DNA from: Epsilonproteobacteria bacterium UBA4036
GTDB lineage: Bacteria; Campylobacterota; Campylobacteria; Campylobacterales; Arcobacteraceae
Assembly: GCA_002382325.1 (NCBI GenBank)
Contig: DGAG01000010.1
Span: 62,001 to 126,000, forward strand
Direction: 5' to 3'
DNA: 64,000 bases
The position numbers and the translations under genes are program-made. The notes beneath the pieces were generated by a model that had not been told where the DNA came from, did not search any database, and saw nothing but the letters and a program-made list of their open reading frames with translations. Positions 17,424 to 25,901 of the stretch are shown in pieces (the stretch's first letter is position 1; each line of letters begins with the position of its first letter).

Positions 17424-18752
17424 TTATATTTGTGTCTCTTCTGGGTCAGTTACATCTTCAACATTGAGTTCAATACCATTTGCACGGGCAACATTGACCA
17501 TTTCATCACCCAATTTTCTCATCTCATTTTTAAGTTTAACAATCACTTTTGACATACTGTCATCGGGTCTGATTTGATAATCAAAGTGTCGTGAAGTTTT
17601 TGCCGTTTCATCAACTAAGGCGATTTTCTCTTCAATCGATGCCATTAAGTTCATGATTTTTGTTTTCTCTTCACCTGCTAATGAATCAAGAGGAGCTACT
17701 CCATATTTTTTGCCATTATACGTACCTAAAAGAACATTTTTAAATCCTTGATAATTGGTTACAATATCTCGGTGAGTGTTATCTGAAAAGCACGAATGTT
17801 CATCCTCTTCACTTGGAGTTAACACTGCAACAGCAATTCTTTCATTGGCAAGTTCTGATTTGATAAAAACACCCATTCCAGCAAGAATTTGTCGCAGTGC
17901 TTGCGTTGAATCAATGTTTTTATCGTCTGCTTTGTTTAGTAATGCAGCTTTATACAATCCTGTATTGCCATTAACATCATTGCTCCATGCACCAGAAACA
18001 ATTTGTAAATCTTCAACCAATTTTGCCGTTACTGCTTTTAAGTACGCCAAACGTCTTGGTGCAAATTCATCCGTAGTAAAATCACTTAAAGGTCGTTGAC
18101 CCGCTGTTTTAGCACCATTTGTTATGCTGTCTTTCATAAAGTTTGAATAATCTTGGTCTTGTCCCCACAATAAAAACTCAATGGCATGATACCCTGTACT
18201 GACATTGGCTTCACCACCATTTTCATTTAACTGGCTTAACGCATCTTTTGTAATGGTTGTCACATCAATAGGTGTGGCTTCTTCTCCTCCTGGATTAAAC
18301 AGACCCACCGTATCAATAATATTGCCACTGGTTTTCTTTCCTTGTGCATCGATGGTATAATCAATCATATTCTCATCCAATGGCCAAGCATTGATTTGTC
18401 CTTCTAAAGCACCATACGCTTCAGCGATCCACCCCTCTTCTGCATCGATTGGACCATTAGAAAGTCTGAAAATCTCAGTTTGCCCATAACTCTCTCTGGC
18501 GTCTAGCCATGCTTGTTTGGCATTGTCTAATCCCAATTGTGTTGGATTATTAGCAAACGCATTAACAGCTGCTTCTAATACTTTGGCATCATTTAAAGCA
18601 TCGCTGTAATTGGCTGTTGCAACATTTGCATAAGTACTTAAAACGGTTTGCTTAGTTGGTGTGGCAACGCTCACCTCATTTTTTGTACACCCTGAGATCA
18701 ATAGTGCCGCTGCAACACTGATACTTGAAAGAACTAATCGATATTGTTTCAT
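17424..18752 (-). CDS. Imelysin family iron-regulated lipoprotein (IrpA-like)
   Basis: 442 residues. A lipoprotein signal (MKQYRLVLSSISVAAALLISGC) precedes an imelysin domain with the full GxHxxE motif, STGYHAIEFLLWGQD (near 187), and the blocks ARESYGQTEIFRLSNGPID, and RPLSDFTTDEFAPRRLAYL. A second helical bundle contains ELANERIAVAV and the HFDYQIRPDDS motif. IrpA-type imelysins are iron-regulated and bind iron or haem in the periplasm. It is the first gene of the five-gene minus-strand cluster, and a Fur-box-like palindrome lies 18-36 bp upstream of its start. Confidence 0.94.
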   Translation of the reverse strand: MKQYRLVLSSISVAAALLISGCTKNEVSVATPTKQTVLSTYANVATANYSDALNDAKVLEAAVNAFANNPTQLGLDNAKQAWLDARESYGQTEIFRLSNGPIDAEEGWIAEAYGALEGQINAWPLDENMIDYTIDAQGKKTSGNIIDTVGLFNPGGEEATPIDVTTITKDALSQLNENGGEANVSTGYHAIEFLLWGQDQDYSNFMKDSITNGAKTAGQRPLSDFTTDEFAPRRLAYLKAVTAKLVEDLQIVSGAWSNDVNGNTGLYKAALLNKADDKNIDSTQALRQILAGMGVFIKSELANERIAVAVLTPSEEDEHSCFSDNTHRDIVTNYQGFKNVLLGTYNGKKYGVAPLDSLAGEEKTKIMNLMASIEEKIALVDETAKTSRHFDYQIRPDDSMSKVIVKLKNEMRKLGDEMVNVARANGIELNVEDVTDPEETQI

Positions 18753-18769
18753 TATATTTCCTTAATTGT

Positions 18770-18788
18770 GATAGTAATTATCATTGTG
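18770..18788. promoter_or_regulatory. Fur-box-like site upstream of the imelysin operon
   Basis: GATAGTAATTATCATTGTG agrees with the 19-bp Fur consensus GATAATGATAATCATTATC at 14 of 19 positions by eye. It lies 18 bp before the imelysin ATG. A weaker GATAACAATTATTGA match follows at 18833. Iron-Fur repression of the imelysin/DUF1111 cluster is inferred. Confidence 0.65.
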
Positions 18789-18891
18789 ATTTGAAATTAA
18801 AACATAGATTAACTTTAATTTAACTTAATATTGATAACAATTATTGATTTTTAAAAGGTAGTTTTTATGGGGTGTGTAAAGAATCAAGGGG

Positions 18892-20403
18892 TCAGAAAAG
18901 TGACTTCAACCCTTTGATTAGCTTATTCATATCTTCATCGTCGCCTAATTTTTCTTTGATTTTTTCTTCGAGTTTTTCTTTGGCTTTATTTTCTAAAAGT
19001 TTTGACGCATCAATTTTTATATTAGGACTTTTGATGTTTCCAGTGATTTTAGATGCCACTTCAAGTTTTTTAATTTTTAAATTAAGGTCAGCATCAATGG
19101 TTTGAGCTTCTAAATCAACCCTACTTTGAGGCACATCAATTGAAGTATATGCACTCTCCATCGCTACAACAGAGTCTATGACTTTTTGATTGATTTGACT
19201 TTGAATATCCACGTTTTTATAAATCTCTTTGGTCAAATCAAATCGAGCAAGGGTGTTAACCATCGTAGAAAACTGATTTTTCAAAAATTGTCCATTGGAT
19301 AAGTTTGCACTTAATACCCCTTTTTGAGTGACTAAATTATAATCCAACACCGCATTGGCTTTTGAATCAAAAAAGGAAGGGTAGAGCATCATTTTTGTTA
19401 ATTCTACAACATCAATCGCATTAATTTTGGCATTAAAATCATCATTAAACAGGGTAAAATTGACTGTACCATTAAGGGTGTTACTTATCCCCGTAACCTC
19501 TAAATCTTTGGCTTTTTTAATTTCACCATTGAGTTTAATATCACCTAAAAGTTTCATTTGAGTTAAATCATACAGATGATTTAAATCCTCAACCACCACT
19601 TCATAATCACTTTTAATGGCATTATTCTTTAAATCAATTTTTGCACTGTTTACTGTCAAATTTGCCACAGATGTTTTAAAATCAATGTTGTTATCAATTA
19701 AAAAAGGCTTGAGCAGTGTATTGATTTTTCCTTCAAATTTTTTTGGGCTTAACAGTTTAAGTTCAAATGCTTCATTGACTGTGTTATTATGAAGTCCTCC
19801 TTCATAAATCGTTGTAACCATTTTTCCTGCAAGGTTTTCAAGCGAAATATCGGTAATATTTCCTTCAATATCTATTTTACCTTTAGCATATAAAGGTTGA
19901 TTTAAAGTATGCAAAAGTTGTTCAATATGCAGTTGTTTAAATAAAAAGTCAATGTTGGTTACTGCAAAGTTTTTTAGGACAACATCGTATTTGGAACTGC
20001 TTCCAAAAAGATCAGTTATTCCATTAATAAGCAGTAAATCTTTGTTGCCTTTAATCTCTCCGTTGGTTGTAAATTTGCCATTAAGTTTTTGATTGACAAA
20101 CTTCTCTAATTTGGATAAATCGGTGATATTGACAAAATATTTTAAATCCAGTTTTAAAGAAAAAGGGGAAATGTCTCCTGCTATTTGAATGGTTGAAGTC
20201 GTGTCAATATTGGCTTTAATACTTAATGTATCCAAAGAGAGAACAAATTCATCAAATTTAAAATTCACCACCCCTTTTTCATTGACTTTTGTTTCAATAA
20301 AGGAGGACACTAAACCATTTCCAAACGAAGTGAATAAAAAGAAATATGCCGTTGAAATATTCAAAACAATAAATAGTCCAAGCCCAATAAACAGTTTTTT
20401 CAT
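18892..20403 (-). CDS. AsmA/DUF748-like envelope protein
   Basis: 503 residues with one N-terminal signal-anchor (MKKLFIGLGLFIVLNISTAYFFLF). A long, repetitive beta-rich periplasmic region has FKFDEFVLSLDTLSIKANI and recurring D/N-F-x-L strands. The C-terminus is charged (LEEKIKEKLGDDEDMNKLIKGLKSLF). These features fit the AsmA-like/DUF748 family of bridge-like lipid-transport or envelope-homeostasis proteins. Identification rests on architecture rather than a catalytic motif. Single gene, preceded by GGAGA and divergent from yceI. Confidence 0.72.
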   Translation of the reverse strand: MKKLFIGLGLFIVLNISTAYFFLFTSFGNGLVSSFIETKVNEKGVVNFKFDEFVLSLDTLSIKANIDTTSTIQIAGDISPFSLKLDLKYFVNITDLSKLEKFVNQKLNGKFTTNGEIKGNKDLLLINGITDLFGSSSKYDVVLKNFAVTNIDFLFKQLHIEQLLHTLNQPLYAKGKIDIEGNITDISLENLAGKMVTTIYEGGLHNNTVNEAFELKLLSPKKFEGKINTLLKPFLIDNNIDFKTSVANLTVNSAKIDLKNNAIKSDYEVVVEDLNHLYDLTQMKLLGDIKLNGEIKKAKDLEVTGISNTLNGTVNFTLFNDDFNAKINAIDVVELTKMMLYPSFFDSKANAVLDYNLVTQKGVLSANLSNGQFLKNQFSTMVNTLARFDLTKEIYKNVDIQSQINQKVIDSVVAMESAYTSIDVPQSRVDLEAQTIDADLNLKIKKLEVASKITGNIKSPNIKIDASKLLENKAKEKLEEKIKEKLGDDEDMNKLIKGLKSLF

Positions 20404-20536
20404 AAATAATCTCCTTACAAAATAAAGCTTAATTATACAAAATAAAGATTAACCAACTCCTAATTTTTACATAAACTTGACAAAGTTTTCAAAAAGCCAT
20501 AAAATTGTAATTCATTTTATACACAAAGGAGTTACA

Positions 20537-21097
20537 ATGAGATTAAAAATAATCACAGTAGCACTGCTAGCAGCAGTCAGTTTATATGCAGGAAATTATA
20601 AAGTTGATACCTCTCATTCCAAAGTCGCTTTTAAAATCAAACATCTAATGATAAGCAATGTTACAGGACATTTTGATGAGTTTAAAGGCACGTTTCAATA
20701 CGATGAAAAAACGGGTGTTTTAAAAGCATTAAACGGAGAAGTCAGTGTAAAAAGCATTAATACTGCCGTTGAAAAACGAGACAATCACTTAAGAAGTGCC
20801 GACTTTTTTGATGTCAGTAAATTTCCAACCATGACGTTAGAGTTAATTCGAGCCAATGACCAAAGTGTTGAAGCCAATTTAACCATAAAAGGTATCAGTA
20901 AACATGTACTTTTTGAGTTTGAAAACGGAGGAAGTGCCATTGCCCCCAACGGTGTTAAAAAAGCAGGTTTTTCAATGAGTGCAAAAATCAATCGAGCCGA
21001 TTTTGGTTTGACATGGAACAAAGCCTTAGAAACAGGTGGTGTGGTTGTTGGTGATACAGTTCGTATTAGCATTGATATAGAAGGCGATGCTTTATAA
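20537..21097 (+). CDS. YceI family periplasmic lipid-binding-like protein
   Basis: 186 residues from ATG 20537, which has AAAGGAG upstream and opens the signal peptide MRLKIITVALLAAVSLYAG. A longer frame from 20477 has no ribosome-binding site. The lipocalin-like YceI body has NYKVDTSHSKVAFKIKHLMIS, VTGHFDEFKGTF, VEKRDNHLRSADFFDVSKFP and the C-terminal VGDTVRISIDIEG. YceI proteins bind polyisoprenoids in the periplasm; the physiological role is uncertain. Single gene. Confidence 0.95.
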   Translation: MRLKIITVALLAAVSLYAGNYKVDTSHSKVAFKIKHLMISNVTGHFDEFKGTFQYDEKTGVLKALNGEVSVKSINTAVEKRDNHLRSADFFDVSKFPTMTLELIRANDQSVEANLTIKGISKHVLFEFENGGSAIAPNGVKKAGFSMSAKINRADFGLTWNKALETGGVVVGDTVRISIDIEGDAL

Positions 21098-21183
21098 TAT
21101 GTTACTTTTTGAAATAAATTAAATTTTTTTATTTTTATTGTCAAAAAAACAGTAGCATAAAGCTTTTTTAAAATTTATTGATG

Positions 21184-21260
21184 TATAATCTCGCCTAACA
21201 AAGTGTTAAGTAGGGATACGCAAGCCGAACGGACTTTGGAAAACAAATAATAAGGAATAT
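21184..21260 (+). promoter_or_regulatory. atpE promoter and structured leader
   Basis: A TATAAT -10 box at 21184-21189 is followed by an unusually GC-rich leader of about 70 nt. The leader contains complementary CAAAGT and ACTTTG segments (about 21200-21205 and 21233-21238) that close a stem around a loop of about 27 nt. It may set the high translation rate needed for the c-ring subunit; that is inference. Confidence 0.45.
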
Positions 21261-21263
21261 AGA

Positions 21264-21575
21264 ATGAAAAAAATCGTTCTTTTAATGCTGGCTCTTGCTG
21301 GTGCAGTATTCGCTGCTGATGAAGCGGTTGTAAATGAAACGTTAAAAGCTTACTCTGTAGTAGCTGCTGGTATTGGTTTAGGTCTTGCTGCACTTGGTGG
21401 TGCTATTGGTATGGGTAATACTGCTGCTGCAACTATTGCTGGTACTGCTAGAAACCCAGGTTTAGGTGGAAAATTAATGACAACAATGTTCATTGCATTA
21501 GCGATGATCGAAGCACAAGTTATTTATGCACTTGTTGTTGCAATGATTGCATTATATGCAAACCCATTCCTTTAA
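21264..21575 (+). CDS. atpE: ATP synthase F0 subunit c
   Basis: 103 residues. A cleavable-looking N-terminus (MKKIVLLMLALAGAVFAADEA) is followed by two hairpin helices: a glycine-rich helix (AAGIGLGLAALGGAIGMG), the polar loop ARNPGL and the second helix IALAMIEAQVIYALV. The central Glu of that helix is the ion-binding carboxylate. It forms the rotating c-ring of the F1F0 ATP synthase. In this lineage atpE is commonly separated from the main atp operon, as here, and has its own promoter and terminator. The Gln after the Glu (EAQ) does not by itself decide between H+ and Na+. Confidence 0.97.
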   Translation: MKKIVLLMLALAGAVFAADEAVVNETLKAYSVVAAGIGLGLAALGGAIGMGNTAAATIAGTARNPGLGGKLMTTMFIALAMIEAQVIYALVVAMIALYANPFL

Positions 21576-21601
21576 TAGTTAGTTCTATTACAGATTGATA
21601 C

Positions 21602-21640
21602 AAAAAAGGTTAAGATTTTACTCTTAACCTTTTTTATTTT
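21602..21640 (+). terminator. Rho-independent terminator of atpE
   Basis: AAAAAAGGTTAAGA is complementary to TCTTAACCTTTTTT, with a short loop and a T-rich tail, 27 bases after the atpE stop. Confidence 0.9.
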
Positions 21641-21683
21641 ATGCAATTTTAATTTTAATTCGCTATTATTCAATTCTTAAAAC

Positions 21684-21768
21684 GCGGCTGTGGTGGAACG
21701 GTAGACACGCTACCTTGAGGTGGTAGTGCCCCACGGGTGTGAGAGTTCAAATCTCTCCAGCCGCACCA
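21684..21768 (+). tRNA. tRNA-Leu (anticodon GAG)
   Basis: 85 nt with encoded CCA. The acceptor stem GCGGCTG pairs with CAGCCGC. The anticodon stem CTACC/GGTAG encloses loop TTGAGGT (anticodon GAG). A long variable arm (class II) and the T-loop GTTCAAAT follow. It lies 15 bases before tRNA-Ala and is presumably cotranscribed. Confidence 0.96.
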
Positions 21769-21783
21769 CACATTTTACCTTAT

Positions 21784-21859
21784 GGGGACGTAGCTCAGCT
21801 GGGAGAGCACAACGCTGGCAGCGTTGGGGTCGTCGGTTCGAACCCGATCGTCTCCACCA
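21784..21859 (+). tRNA. tRNA-Ala (anticodon GGC), integration target
   Basis: 76 nt with encoded CCA. Acceptor GGGGACG pairs with CGTCTCC and includes the G3-U70 identity pair of alanine tRNAs. Anticodon stem CAACG/CGTTG encloses loop CTGGCAG (anticodon GGC). Its 3' part from 21811 is duplicated perfectly at 42950-42999, so the element at 21811-42999 integrated here and rebuilt the functional tRNA at the left end. Confidence 0.97.
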
Positions 21860-21860
21860 T
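21811..21860. repeat. attL direct repeat
   Basis: 50-bp sequence starting AACGCTGGCAGCGTTGGGG and ending TCTCCACCAT, identical to 42950-42999. It covers the anticodon arm through the CCA end of tRNA-Ala plus one base. Confidence 0.95.
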
Positions 21861-21963
21861 CAAAATTACTACTAAATACTCTTAAACACGGACTTTATCA
21901 TTAGCATTTTACTTTTAATTACTTTTGAGATATACTTAAAATATTAAAAATACTGTTAAAATC

Positions 21964-21985
21964 TTGCGGTAAAATTTGCGGTAAA
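21964..21985 (+). repeat. Paired TTGCGGTAAA repeats near attL (integrase arm sites?)
   Basis: TTGCGGTAAA occurs at 21964-21973 and 21976-21985, start-to-start spacing 12 bp. The same pair with the same spacing and orientation is at 42872-42893 near attR. Interpreted as arm-type integrase or excisionase binding sites. Confidence 0.6.
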
Positions 21986-21993
21986 GTGTGATA

Positions 21994-23082
21994 ATGAGAA
22001 AAAACCTAATTAAAACTAAATTTCCTGGTATCTATTATGAACAAGACTCCTTGACAAAAGTTAAAACATATATTGCACGAATTAATATTGCAGGTGTAAT
22101 TAATACTGAACAAATTGTAGGTTATTCTAATGATGCTATTAAAACAAATCCGTCAATAGCTTATGAAAAACGTACAGAACTTATAAATAAAATTAAAAAT
22201 GGTGAATCAATAAAAAAAATTGAGAATCCAAGATTAATTGATTTTTTCAAAGAGTATATTGAATATAAAAAATCTCAAATTTCAAATGGTAAGATTTATC
22301 TCTATGAAAAGTTTTTTTACAAACATGTTAGTGAAAAACTACAAAAGAAAAAAATCAAGGATCTACAAAAAGATGATTTGCAAAAAATCATCAATACTAT
22401 GGTTGATGAAGGTTATAAGCCATCAACTATTTTAACTTTAAAAGATGTATTTGGTCCAATGTTAAGTTATGCATTGGAATTAGATTATGTTGAAAAAAAT
22501 GTAGCAAAAGGTTTGCAGTTTCCTAAGTTTGATAGAAATAGATATTTTACACTTGATGATGATAAAGCAAAGCTTTTATATAAAGAAATATTAAATATTG
22601 CGGATAATCAAATTAGAGCAATGTTCTTGTTTTTATTAAGAGGAAGAAGAGCAGGAGAGGTATTGTCTTTAGAATGGCAAAATGTTGATTTAAAGAATAA
22701 TAAATACACTATTATTGACTCACAAAGCAAAATAAGAAAGACTTTGACATTTGTATTAGATGAAGAGTTAAAAGAAGCATTAGAGTGCTTAGAAGTAAAA
22801 ACAGAGGGATTAGTATTTCCCTCACCTGTTACTGGTGAAAAATATTACTCATTTCCTAAAAGACAATGGAATAATTTAAAAAAGAAGTGTGGAATTGAAA
22901 ATATGAAGTTACATGATTTTAGACATCTTCTTGGATATACTCTTATCAATAATAATGTTCCAATTGAGCAAGTATCAAGAGCACTTGGACATAGTAGAAT
23001 TTCAACGACTCAAATTTACAGTAATCAAAAAGAAAAAATGGCAGCTGCTGCAGTTGATAGTTATTTAAAATTGATGAAGTAG
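21994..23082 (+). CDS. int: Tyrosine recombinase/phage-type integrase
   Basis: 362 residues from ATG 21994; a GTG six bases earlier is also possible. The N-terminal arm-binding region (1-75) has a beta-rich KFPGIYYEQDSLTKVKTYIARI. The core-binding SAM-like domain (about 75-165) includes LIDFFKEYIEYKKSQISNGK. The catalytic domain has RGRRAGEVLSLEW (Arg near 215), HDFRHLLGYTLINNN (H-x-x-R near 307), ALGHSRISTTQIYSNQ (His and nucleophilic Tyr near 341). All catalytic residues are intact, so it is probably active. It catalyses integration and excision at tRNA-Ala. It faces inward from attL, the usual arrangement for tRNA-targeting elements. Confidence 0.96.
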   Translation: MRKNLIKTKFPGIYYEQDSLTKVKTYIARINIAGVINTEQIVGYSNDAIKTNPSIAYEKRTELINKIKNGESIKKIENPRLIDFFKEYIEYKKSQISNGKIYLYEKFFYKHVSEKLQKKKIKDLQKDDLQKIINTMVDEGYKPSTILTLKDVFGPMLSYALELDYVEKNVAKGLQFPKFDRNRYFTLDDDKAKLLYKEILNIADNQIRAMFLFLLRGRRAGEVLSLEWQNVDLKNNKYTIIDSQSKIRKTLTFVLDEELKEALECLEVKTEGLVFPSPVTGEKYYSFPKRQWNNLKKKCGIENMKLHDFRHLLGYTLINNNVPIEQVSRALGHSRISTTQIYSNQKEKMAAAAVDSYLKLMK

Positions 23083-23156
23083 TTCAAAAGAACATAATGA
23101 AGTTTTGGGCTGATTGGCTTGATAAATAGTTAAAAATCGATGTGAGGTAGGTTATC

Positions 23157-23798
23157 TTGATTAATAAATTTAATAAATTTCTTCTTTGGTTAGGTTCTAC
23201 AATAGGTTTGTTTGTAGTTATAATAACATCATTGTATTACTATTTCAATAATGATATTTCATTGGAATATATAAAACCATTAGAACGTGGATATAAATTT
23301 CAATTAGTCAATAATACATTATTTAGTCAAAGGATTGATAGTTTTAGAGTTCTTCCTGATTCTAGCGTCAAACAAAATTTAGTTTTTCAAACTACAGAAG
23401 ATATTAAGGTAAAAACTACAAAAGACGGAGTTATTATACCAGGAGGAAATCAATCATATATGCCTGCATTAGAATATACTGGACTTGATGGAGTAACAAT
23501 TGGTTCAGGGGTGTTAAAGTCATTCAGGTTACCGCCATTGAGTTCTAGATATTATTTAAAACCATTATATGCAATATTTAAAATAAAATACACATATTCT
23601 TCTACTAATTCAATCTTAGATTTGATTGATAAAATATTTTTCAAACTTGGATATCTAAAAAAAGAAAAAACAATTCGATACTTAGTAACAAAAAATGAAT
23701 GGACAGAAATTTCAAATGATGATAAAGTAAATATATTTGACATCATTTGTAACGAAGAAGATATGCGTTATGAAGAGCTATGTAAAACTCAAATTTAG
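23157..23798 (+). CDS. Uncharacterised membrane-anchored protein
   Basis: 213 residues, TTG start at 23157 preceded by GAGGTAGG. One N-terminal transmembrane helix (about 10-28, FLLWLGSTIGLFVVIITSLYY) is followed by a beta-rich soluble region (LVNNTLFSQRIDSFRVLPDS, then a Gly/Pro-rich YMPALEYTGLDGVTIGSGVL). No family is recognised. It is on the same strand as, and about 95 bp upstream of, the trypsin-like protease gene, so the two may work together at the membrane. Codon use is very AT-rich, like the rest of the element. Confidence 0.6.
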   Translation: MINKFNKFLLWLGSTIGLFVVIITSLYYYFNNDISLEYIKPLERGYKFQLVNNTLFSQRIDSFRVLPDSSVKQNLVFQTTEDIKVKTTKDGVIIPGGNQSYMPALEYTGLDGVTIGSGVLKSFRLPPLSSRYYLKPLYAIFKIKYTYSSTNSILDLIDKIFFKLGYLKKEKTIRYLVTKNEWTEISNDDKVNIFDIICNEEDMRYEELCKTQI

Positions 23799-23893
23799 TA
23801 AGGGTTAATAATGTAATTAAAAAAGGTAGTATAAAAAAAATAATAATAACTGAAAATAAAGAAGAACAAATATATAAATAGAAAAGGATTTAA

Positions 23894-24781
23894 ATGACAA
23901 GACAAACTCATTCTACTATACTTAGTTATTCTACAGTTAGAATAGAAACTATAAAAAAAGATGGAACAAAAAGTACTGGAACAGGATATTTCTATGCATT
24001 GCGCTATGATCCAAAAACGAATAGGTCAATCAAAGCAATAATTACGAATAAACACGTAGTGAGAGATTCAGAAAAGGGTTTTTTCACTATTAGTACTACA
24101 GATGATTATAAAACTGTTAATCACAATCAACATATTAGAATTCCAATTGATGATTTTGAAGAACATTGGCTTGGTCATCCTGATAAGAATGTTGATTTGT
24201 GTTTTATGATGATTGCACCTATAGAAGAAATACTTAAAACACAATACGATAAAAAGCTTTTTTTTTACCCAATTAATTCAAGCATGATGCCAACTAAAGA
24301 GCAATTAAATAATTTATCTTCCTTGGAAGAAATTTTAATGATTGGTTATCCAAATGGAATATGGGATGAATATAATAATAGACCAATCTTAAGAAAGGGA
24401 ATAACAGCAACACACCCAAGATATGATTATAACTCAAAAAAGGAATTTTTGATTGATGCAGCATGTTTTCCTGGTTCAAGTGGTTCACCTGTTTTTATAG
24501 TAAATGAAAGGGGATATTATGAGAATGGAACATATTTTATGGATAGGAGTAGAGTATTATTTTTAGGAACTTTGTATGCTGGACCACAGCATCCAATTAT
24601 TGGTGACATTGGAACTATTAAAAGTACTACATCCACAAAATCAGTATCTCTTTCAAGGGTACCTAATAACTTAGGTTATATTATTCGATTTGATAGAGTA
24701 TTAGAACTTGAACAACTTGAAATTCTTGATAATCCAATAATTCAACTTTCAGAAATTGATAGAACTAAATATCCCATATAA
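23894..24781 (+). CDS. Trypsin-like serine peptidase (S1/S64-type fold)
   Basis: 295 residues, ATG with AAAAGGA upstream. The chymotrypsin-fold triad is readable: His in IITNKHVVRD (near 54), Asp in NVDLCFMMI (near 100) and Ser in FPGSSGSPVFIV (near 197). No signal peptide is seen, so it is probably cytoplasmic. Proteases of this fold occur as effectors or regulators in several bacterial immune systems; here the neighbours are a membrane protein upstream and a 95-residue protein downstream. That defence role is inference. The alternative is a stress-type protease carried as cargo. Confidence 0.82.
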   Translation: MTRQTHSTILSYSTVRIETIKKDGTKSTGTGYFYALRYDPKTNRSIKAIITNKHVVRDSEKGFFTISTTDDYKTVNHNQHIRIPIDDFEEHWLGHPDKNVDLCFMMIAPIEEILKTQYDKKLFFYPINSSMMPTKEQLNNLSSLEEILMIGYPNGIWDEYNNRPILRKGITATHPRYDYNSKKEFLIDAACFPGSSGSPVFIVNERGYYENGTYFMDRSRVLFLGTLYAGPQHPIIGDIGTIKSTTSTKSVSLSRVPNNLGYIIRFDRVLELEQLEILDNPIIQLSEIDRTKYPI

Positions 24782-24831
24782 TATAATGTTTAATGTTTTG
24801 AAAATATAAGTCGAATAAAAAAGGAGCGAAA

Positions 24832-25119
24832 ATGATAATTAATGAAATGTTTATTAACAAATTAAGAGACACTTATGAATGTAAAGGAGTTGAGTCTATT
24901 CTTCCTCAAAACTTAGATAATGAGATTATAATTCAATATATCAAAACCTATGAAAAGTTTGACCAAGGAGATGCAAATTTACTCGAAATTTTATTTTTAA
25001 CTTTATTTGCACTTTGGTTCACAAAAAACAATAAGATAGAAGCCAAAAATATTGATTTAAGTATTTTTTATACATATCGTTACTACTATCAGTGTTTAAA
25101 GTTTTCATCGAAAATTTAG
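24832..25119 (+). CDS. Small uncharacterised protein
   Basis: 95 residues, ATG 24832 with a strong AAAAAGGAGCG ribosome-binding site. It looks fully alpha-helical with a central hydrophobic stretch (LLEILFLTLFALWFTKN). No family is recognised. It follows the trypsin-like gene by 50 bp on the same strand and ends just before the terminator at 25120, so it is probably the last gene of the three-gene protease cluster. Confidence 0.55.
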   Translation: MIINEMFINKLRDTYECKGVESILPQNLDNEIIIQYIKTYEKFDQGDANLLEILFLTLFALWFTKNNKIEAKNIDLSIFYTYRYYYQCLKFSSKI

Positions 25120-25184
25120 TATAAAAAAATCCGAATATAAAGGTAATTATTCAGAAAAAACTGACAAATACGGATTTTTTTATA
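25120..25184. terminator. Bidirectional terminator between convergent clusters
   Basis: TATAAAAAAATCCG (25120-25133) and CGGATTTTTTTATA (25171-25184) form a perfect 14-bp stem with A/T tracts on both sides. A second inverted repeat (25147-25164 with 25191-25206) interlocks with it; see findings. Confidence 0.75.
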
Positions 25185-25190
25185 CGTTTA

Positions 25191-25901
25191 TCAGTTTTCT
25201 GAATAAACTTTTTGAAGCATTACTTCATAAATATAATTAGCAATTCTAGCTCTATACCATTCATATGGCTTTGGATTATCAACTAATGTATTAATCCCTT
25301 CATCATTTTCTTTTTCATAGAACTGTTCTGTAGTCTGAATTTTGTCGTATAAGTGCTCAATAGTATAAGTAATGTTATATTGGATATATTTATTTAGAAA
25401 ATCTTCTGTTTTACAATAATTCTTTTCAAGAACATAATAGATATCAAAAATATCTCTATATTTTTTCCTATTCCAAAAAGCCATAGTTTTCATATAAATA
25501 ATAGTTTCTAATGAAGCTACTTTTAAATTAGTATCTTCATAGAATGTATAATTGTCATTATTCCATACTTCAACATCTAATATATTAAAAGGAGGGGTAA
25601 AGAATTCTACCTTGACGCCATCTAAATTAAATTTCATGTATGAGTTATTAATATCTTCTCCATCATTTAATGCACATTCTTTCATTGTAATATCAAGATC
25701 AACTTGTTCAGCATTATACTTATTCATCATGAGTTTAATTTTTTCAGGTTCTAACGTTAAACATGCGAAATCTAAGTCCTCTGATAATCTATGTTGTATA
25801 TGATAGCTTAAAGCTGTTCCTCCAACAAAACGAATATCATTTTCTTCAAAGAATTTATCTAGTGAAATTACATCTAAAACTTCTTTTGTTTTGGGTAGCA
25901 T
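25191..25901 (-). CDS. AbiEii/AbiGii-type nucleotidyltransferase toxin
   Basis: 236 residues. The DNA polymerase beta-like nucleotidyltransferase signature is clear: FVGGTALSYHIQHRLSEDLDFACLT (GGTAL then R-x-S-E-D-L-D-F, near residues 26-48), followed by VKVEFFTPPF and LKVASLETIIYMKTMA with KYRDIFDIYYV. This matches the AbiEii/MenA toxin family, which transfers nucleotides to tRNA or other acceptors in type IV toxin-antitoxin and abortive-infection systems. ATG 25901 follows the stop of the upstream HTH gene directly (TAAATG), so the pair is translationally coupled. Confidence 0.88.
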   Translation of the reverse strand: MLPKTKEVLDVISLDKFFEENDIRFVGGTALSYHIQHRLSEDLDFACLTLEPEKIKLMMNKYNAEQVDLDITMKECALNDGEDINNSYMKFNLDGVKVEFFTPPFNILDVEVWNNDNYTFYEDTNLKVASLETIIYMKTMAFWNRKKYRDIFDIYYVLEKNYCKTEDFLNKYIQYNITYTIEHLYDKIQTTEQFYEKENDEGINTLVDNPKPYEWYRARIANYIYEVMLQKVYSEN

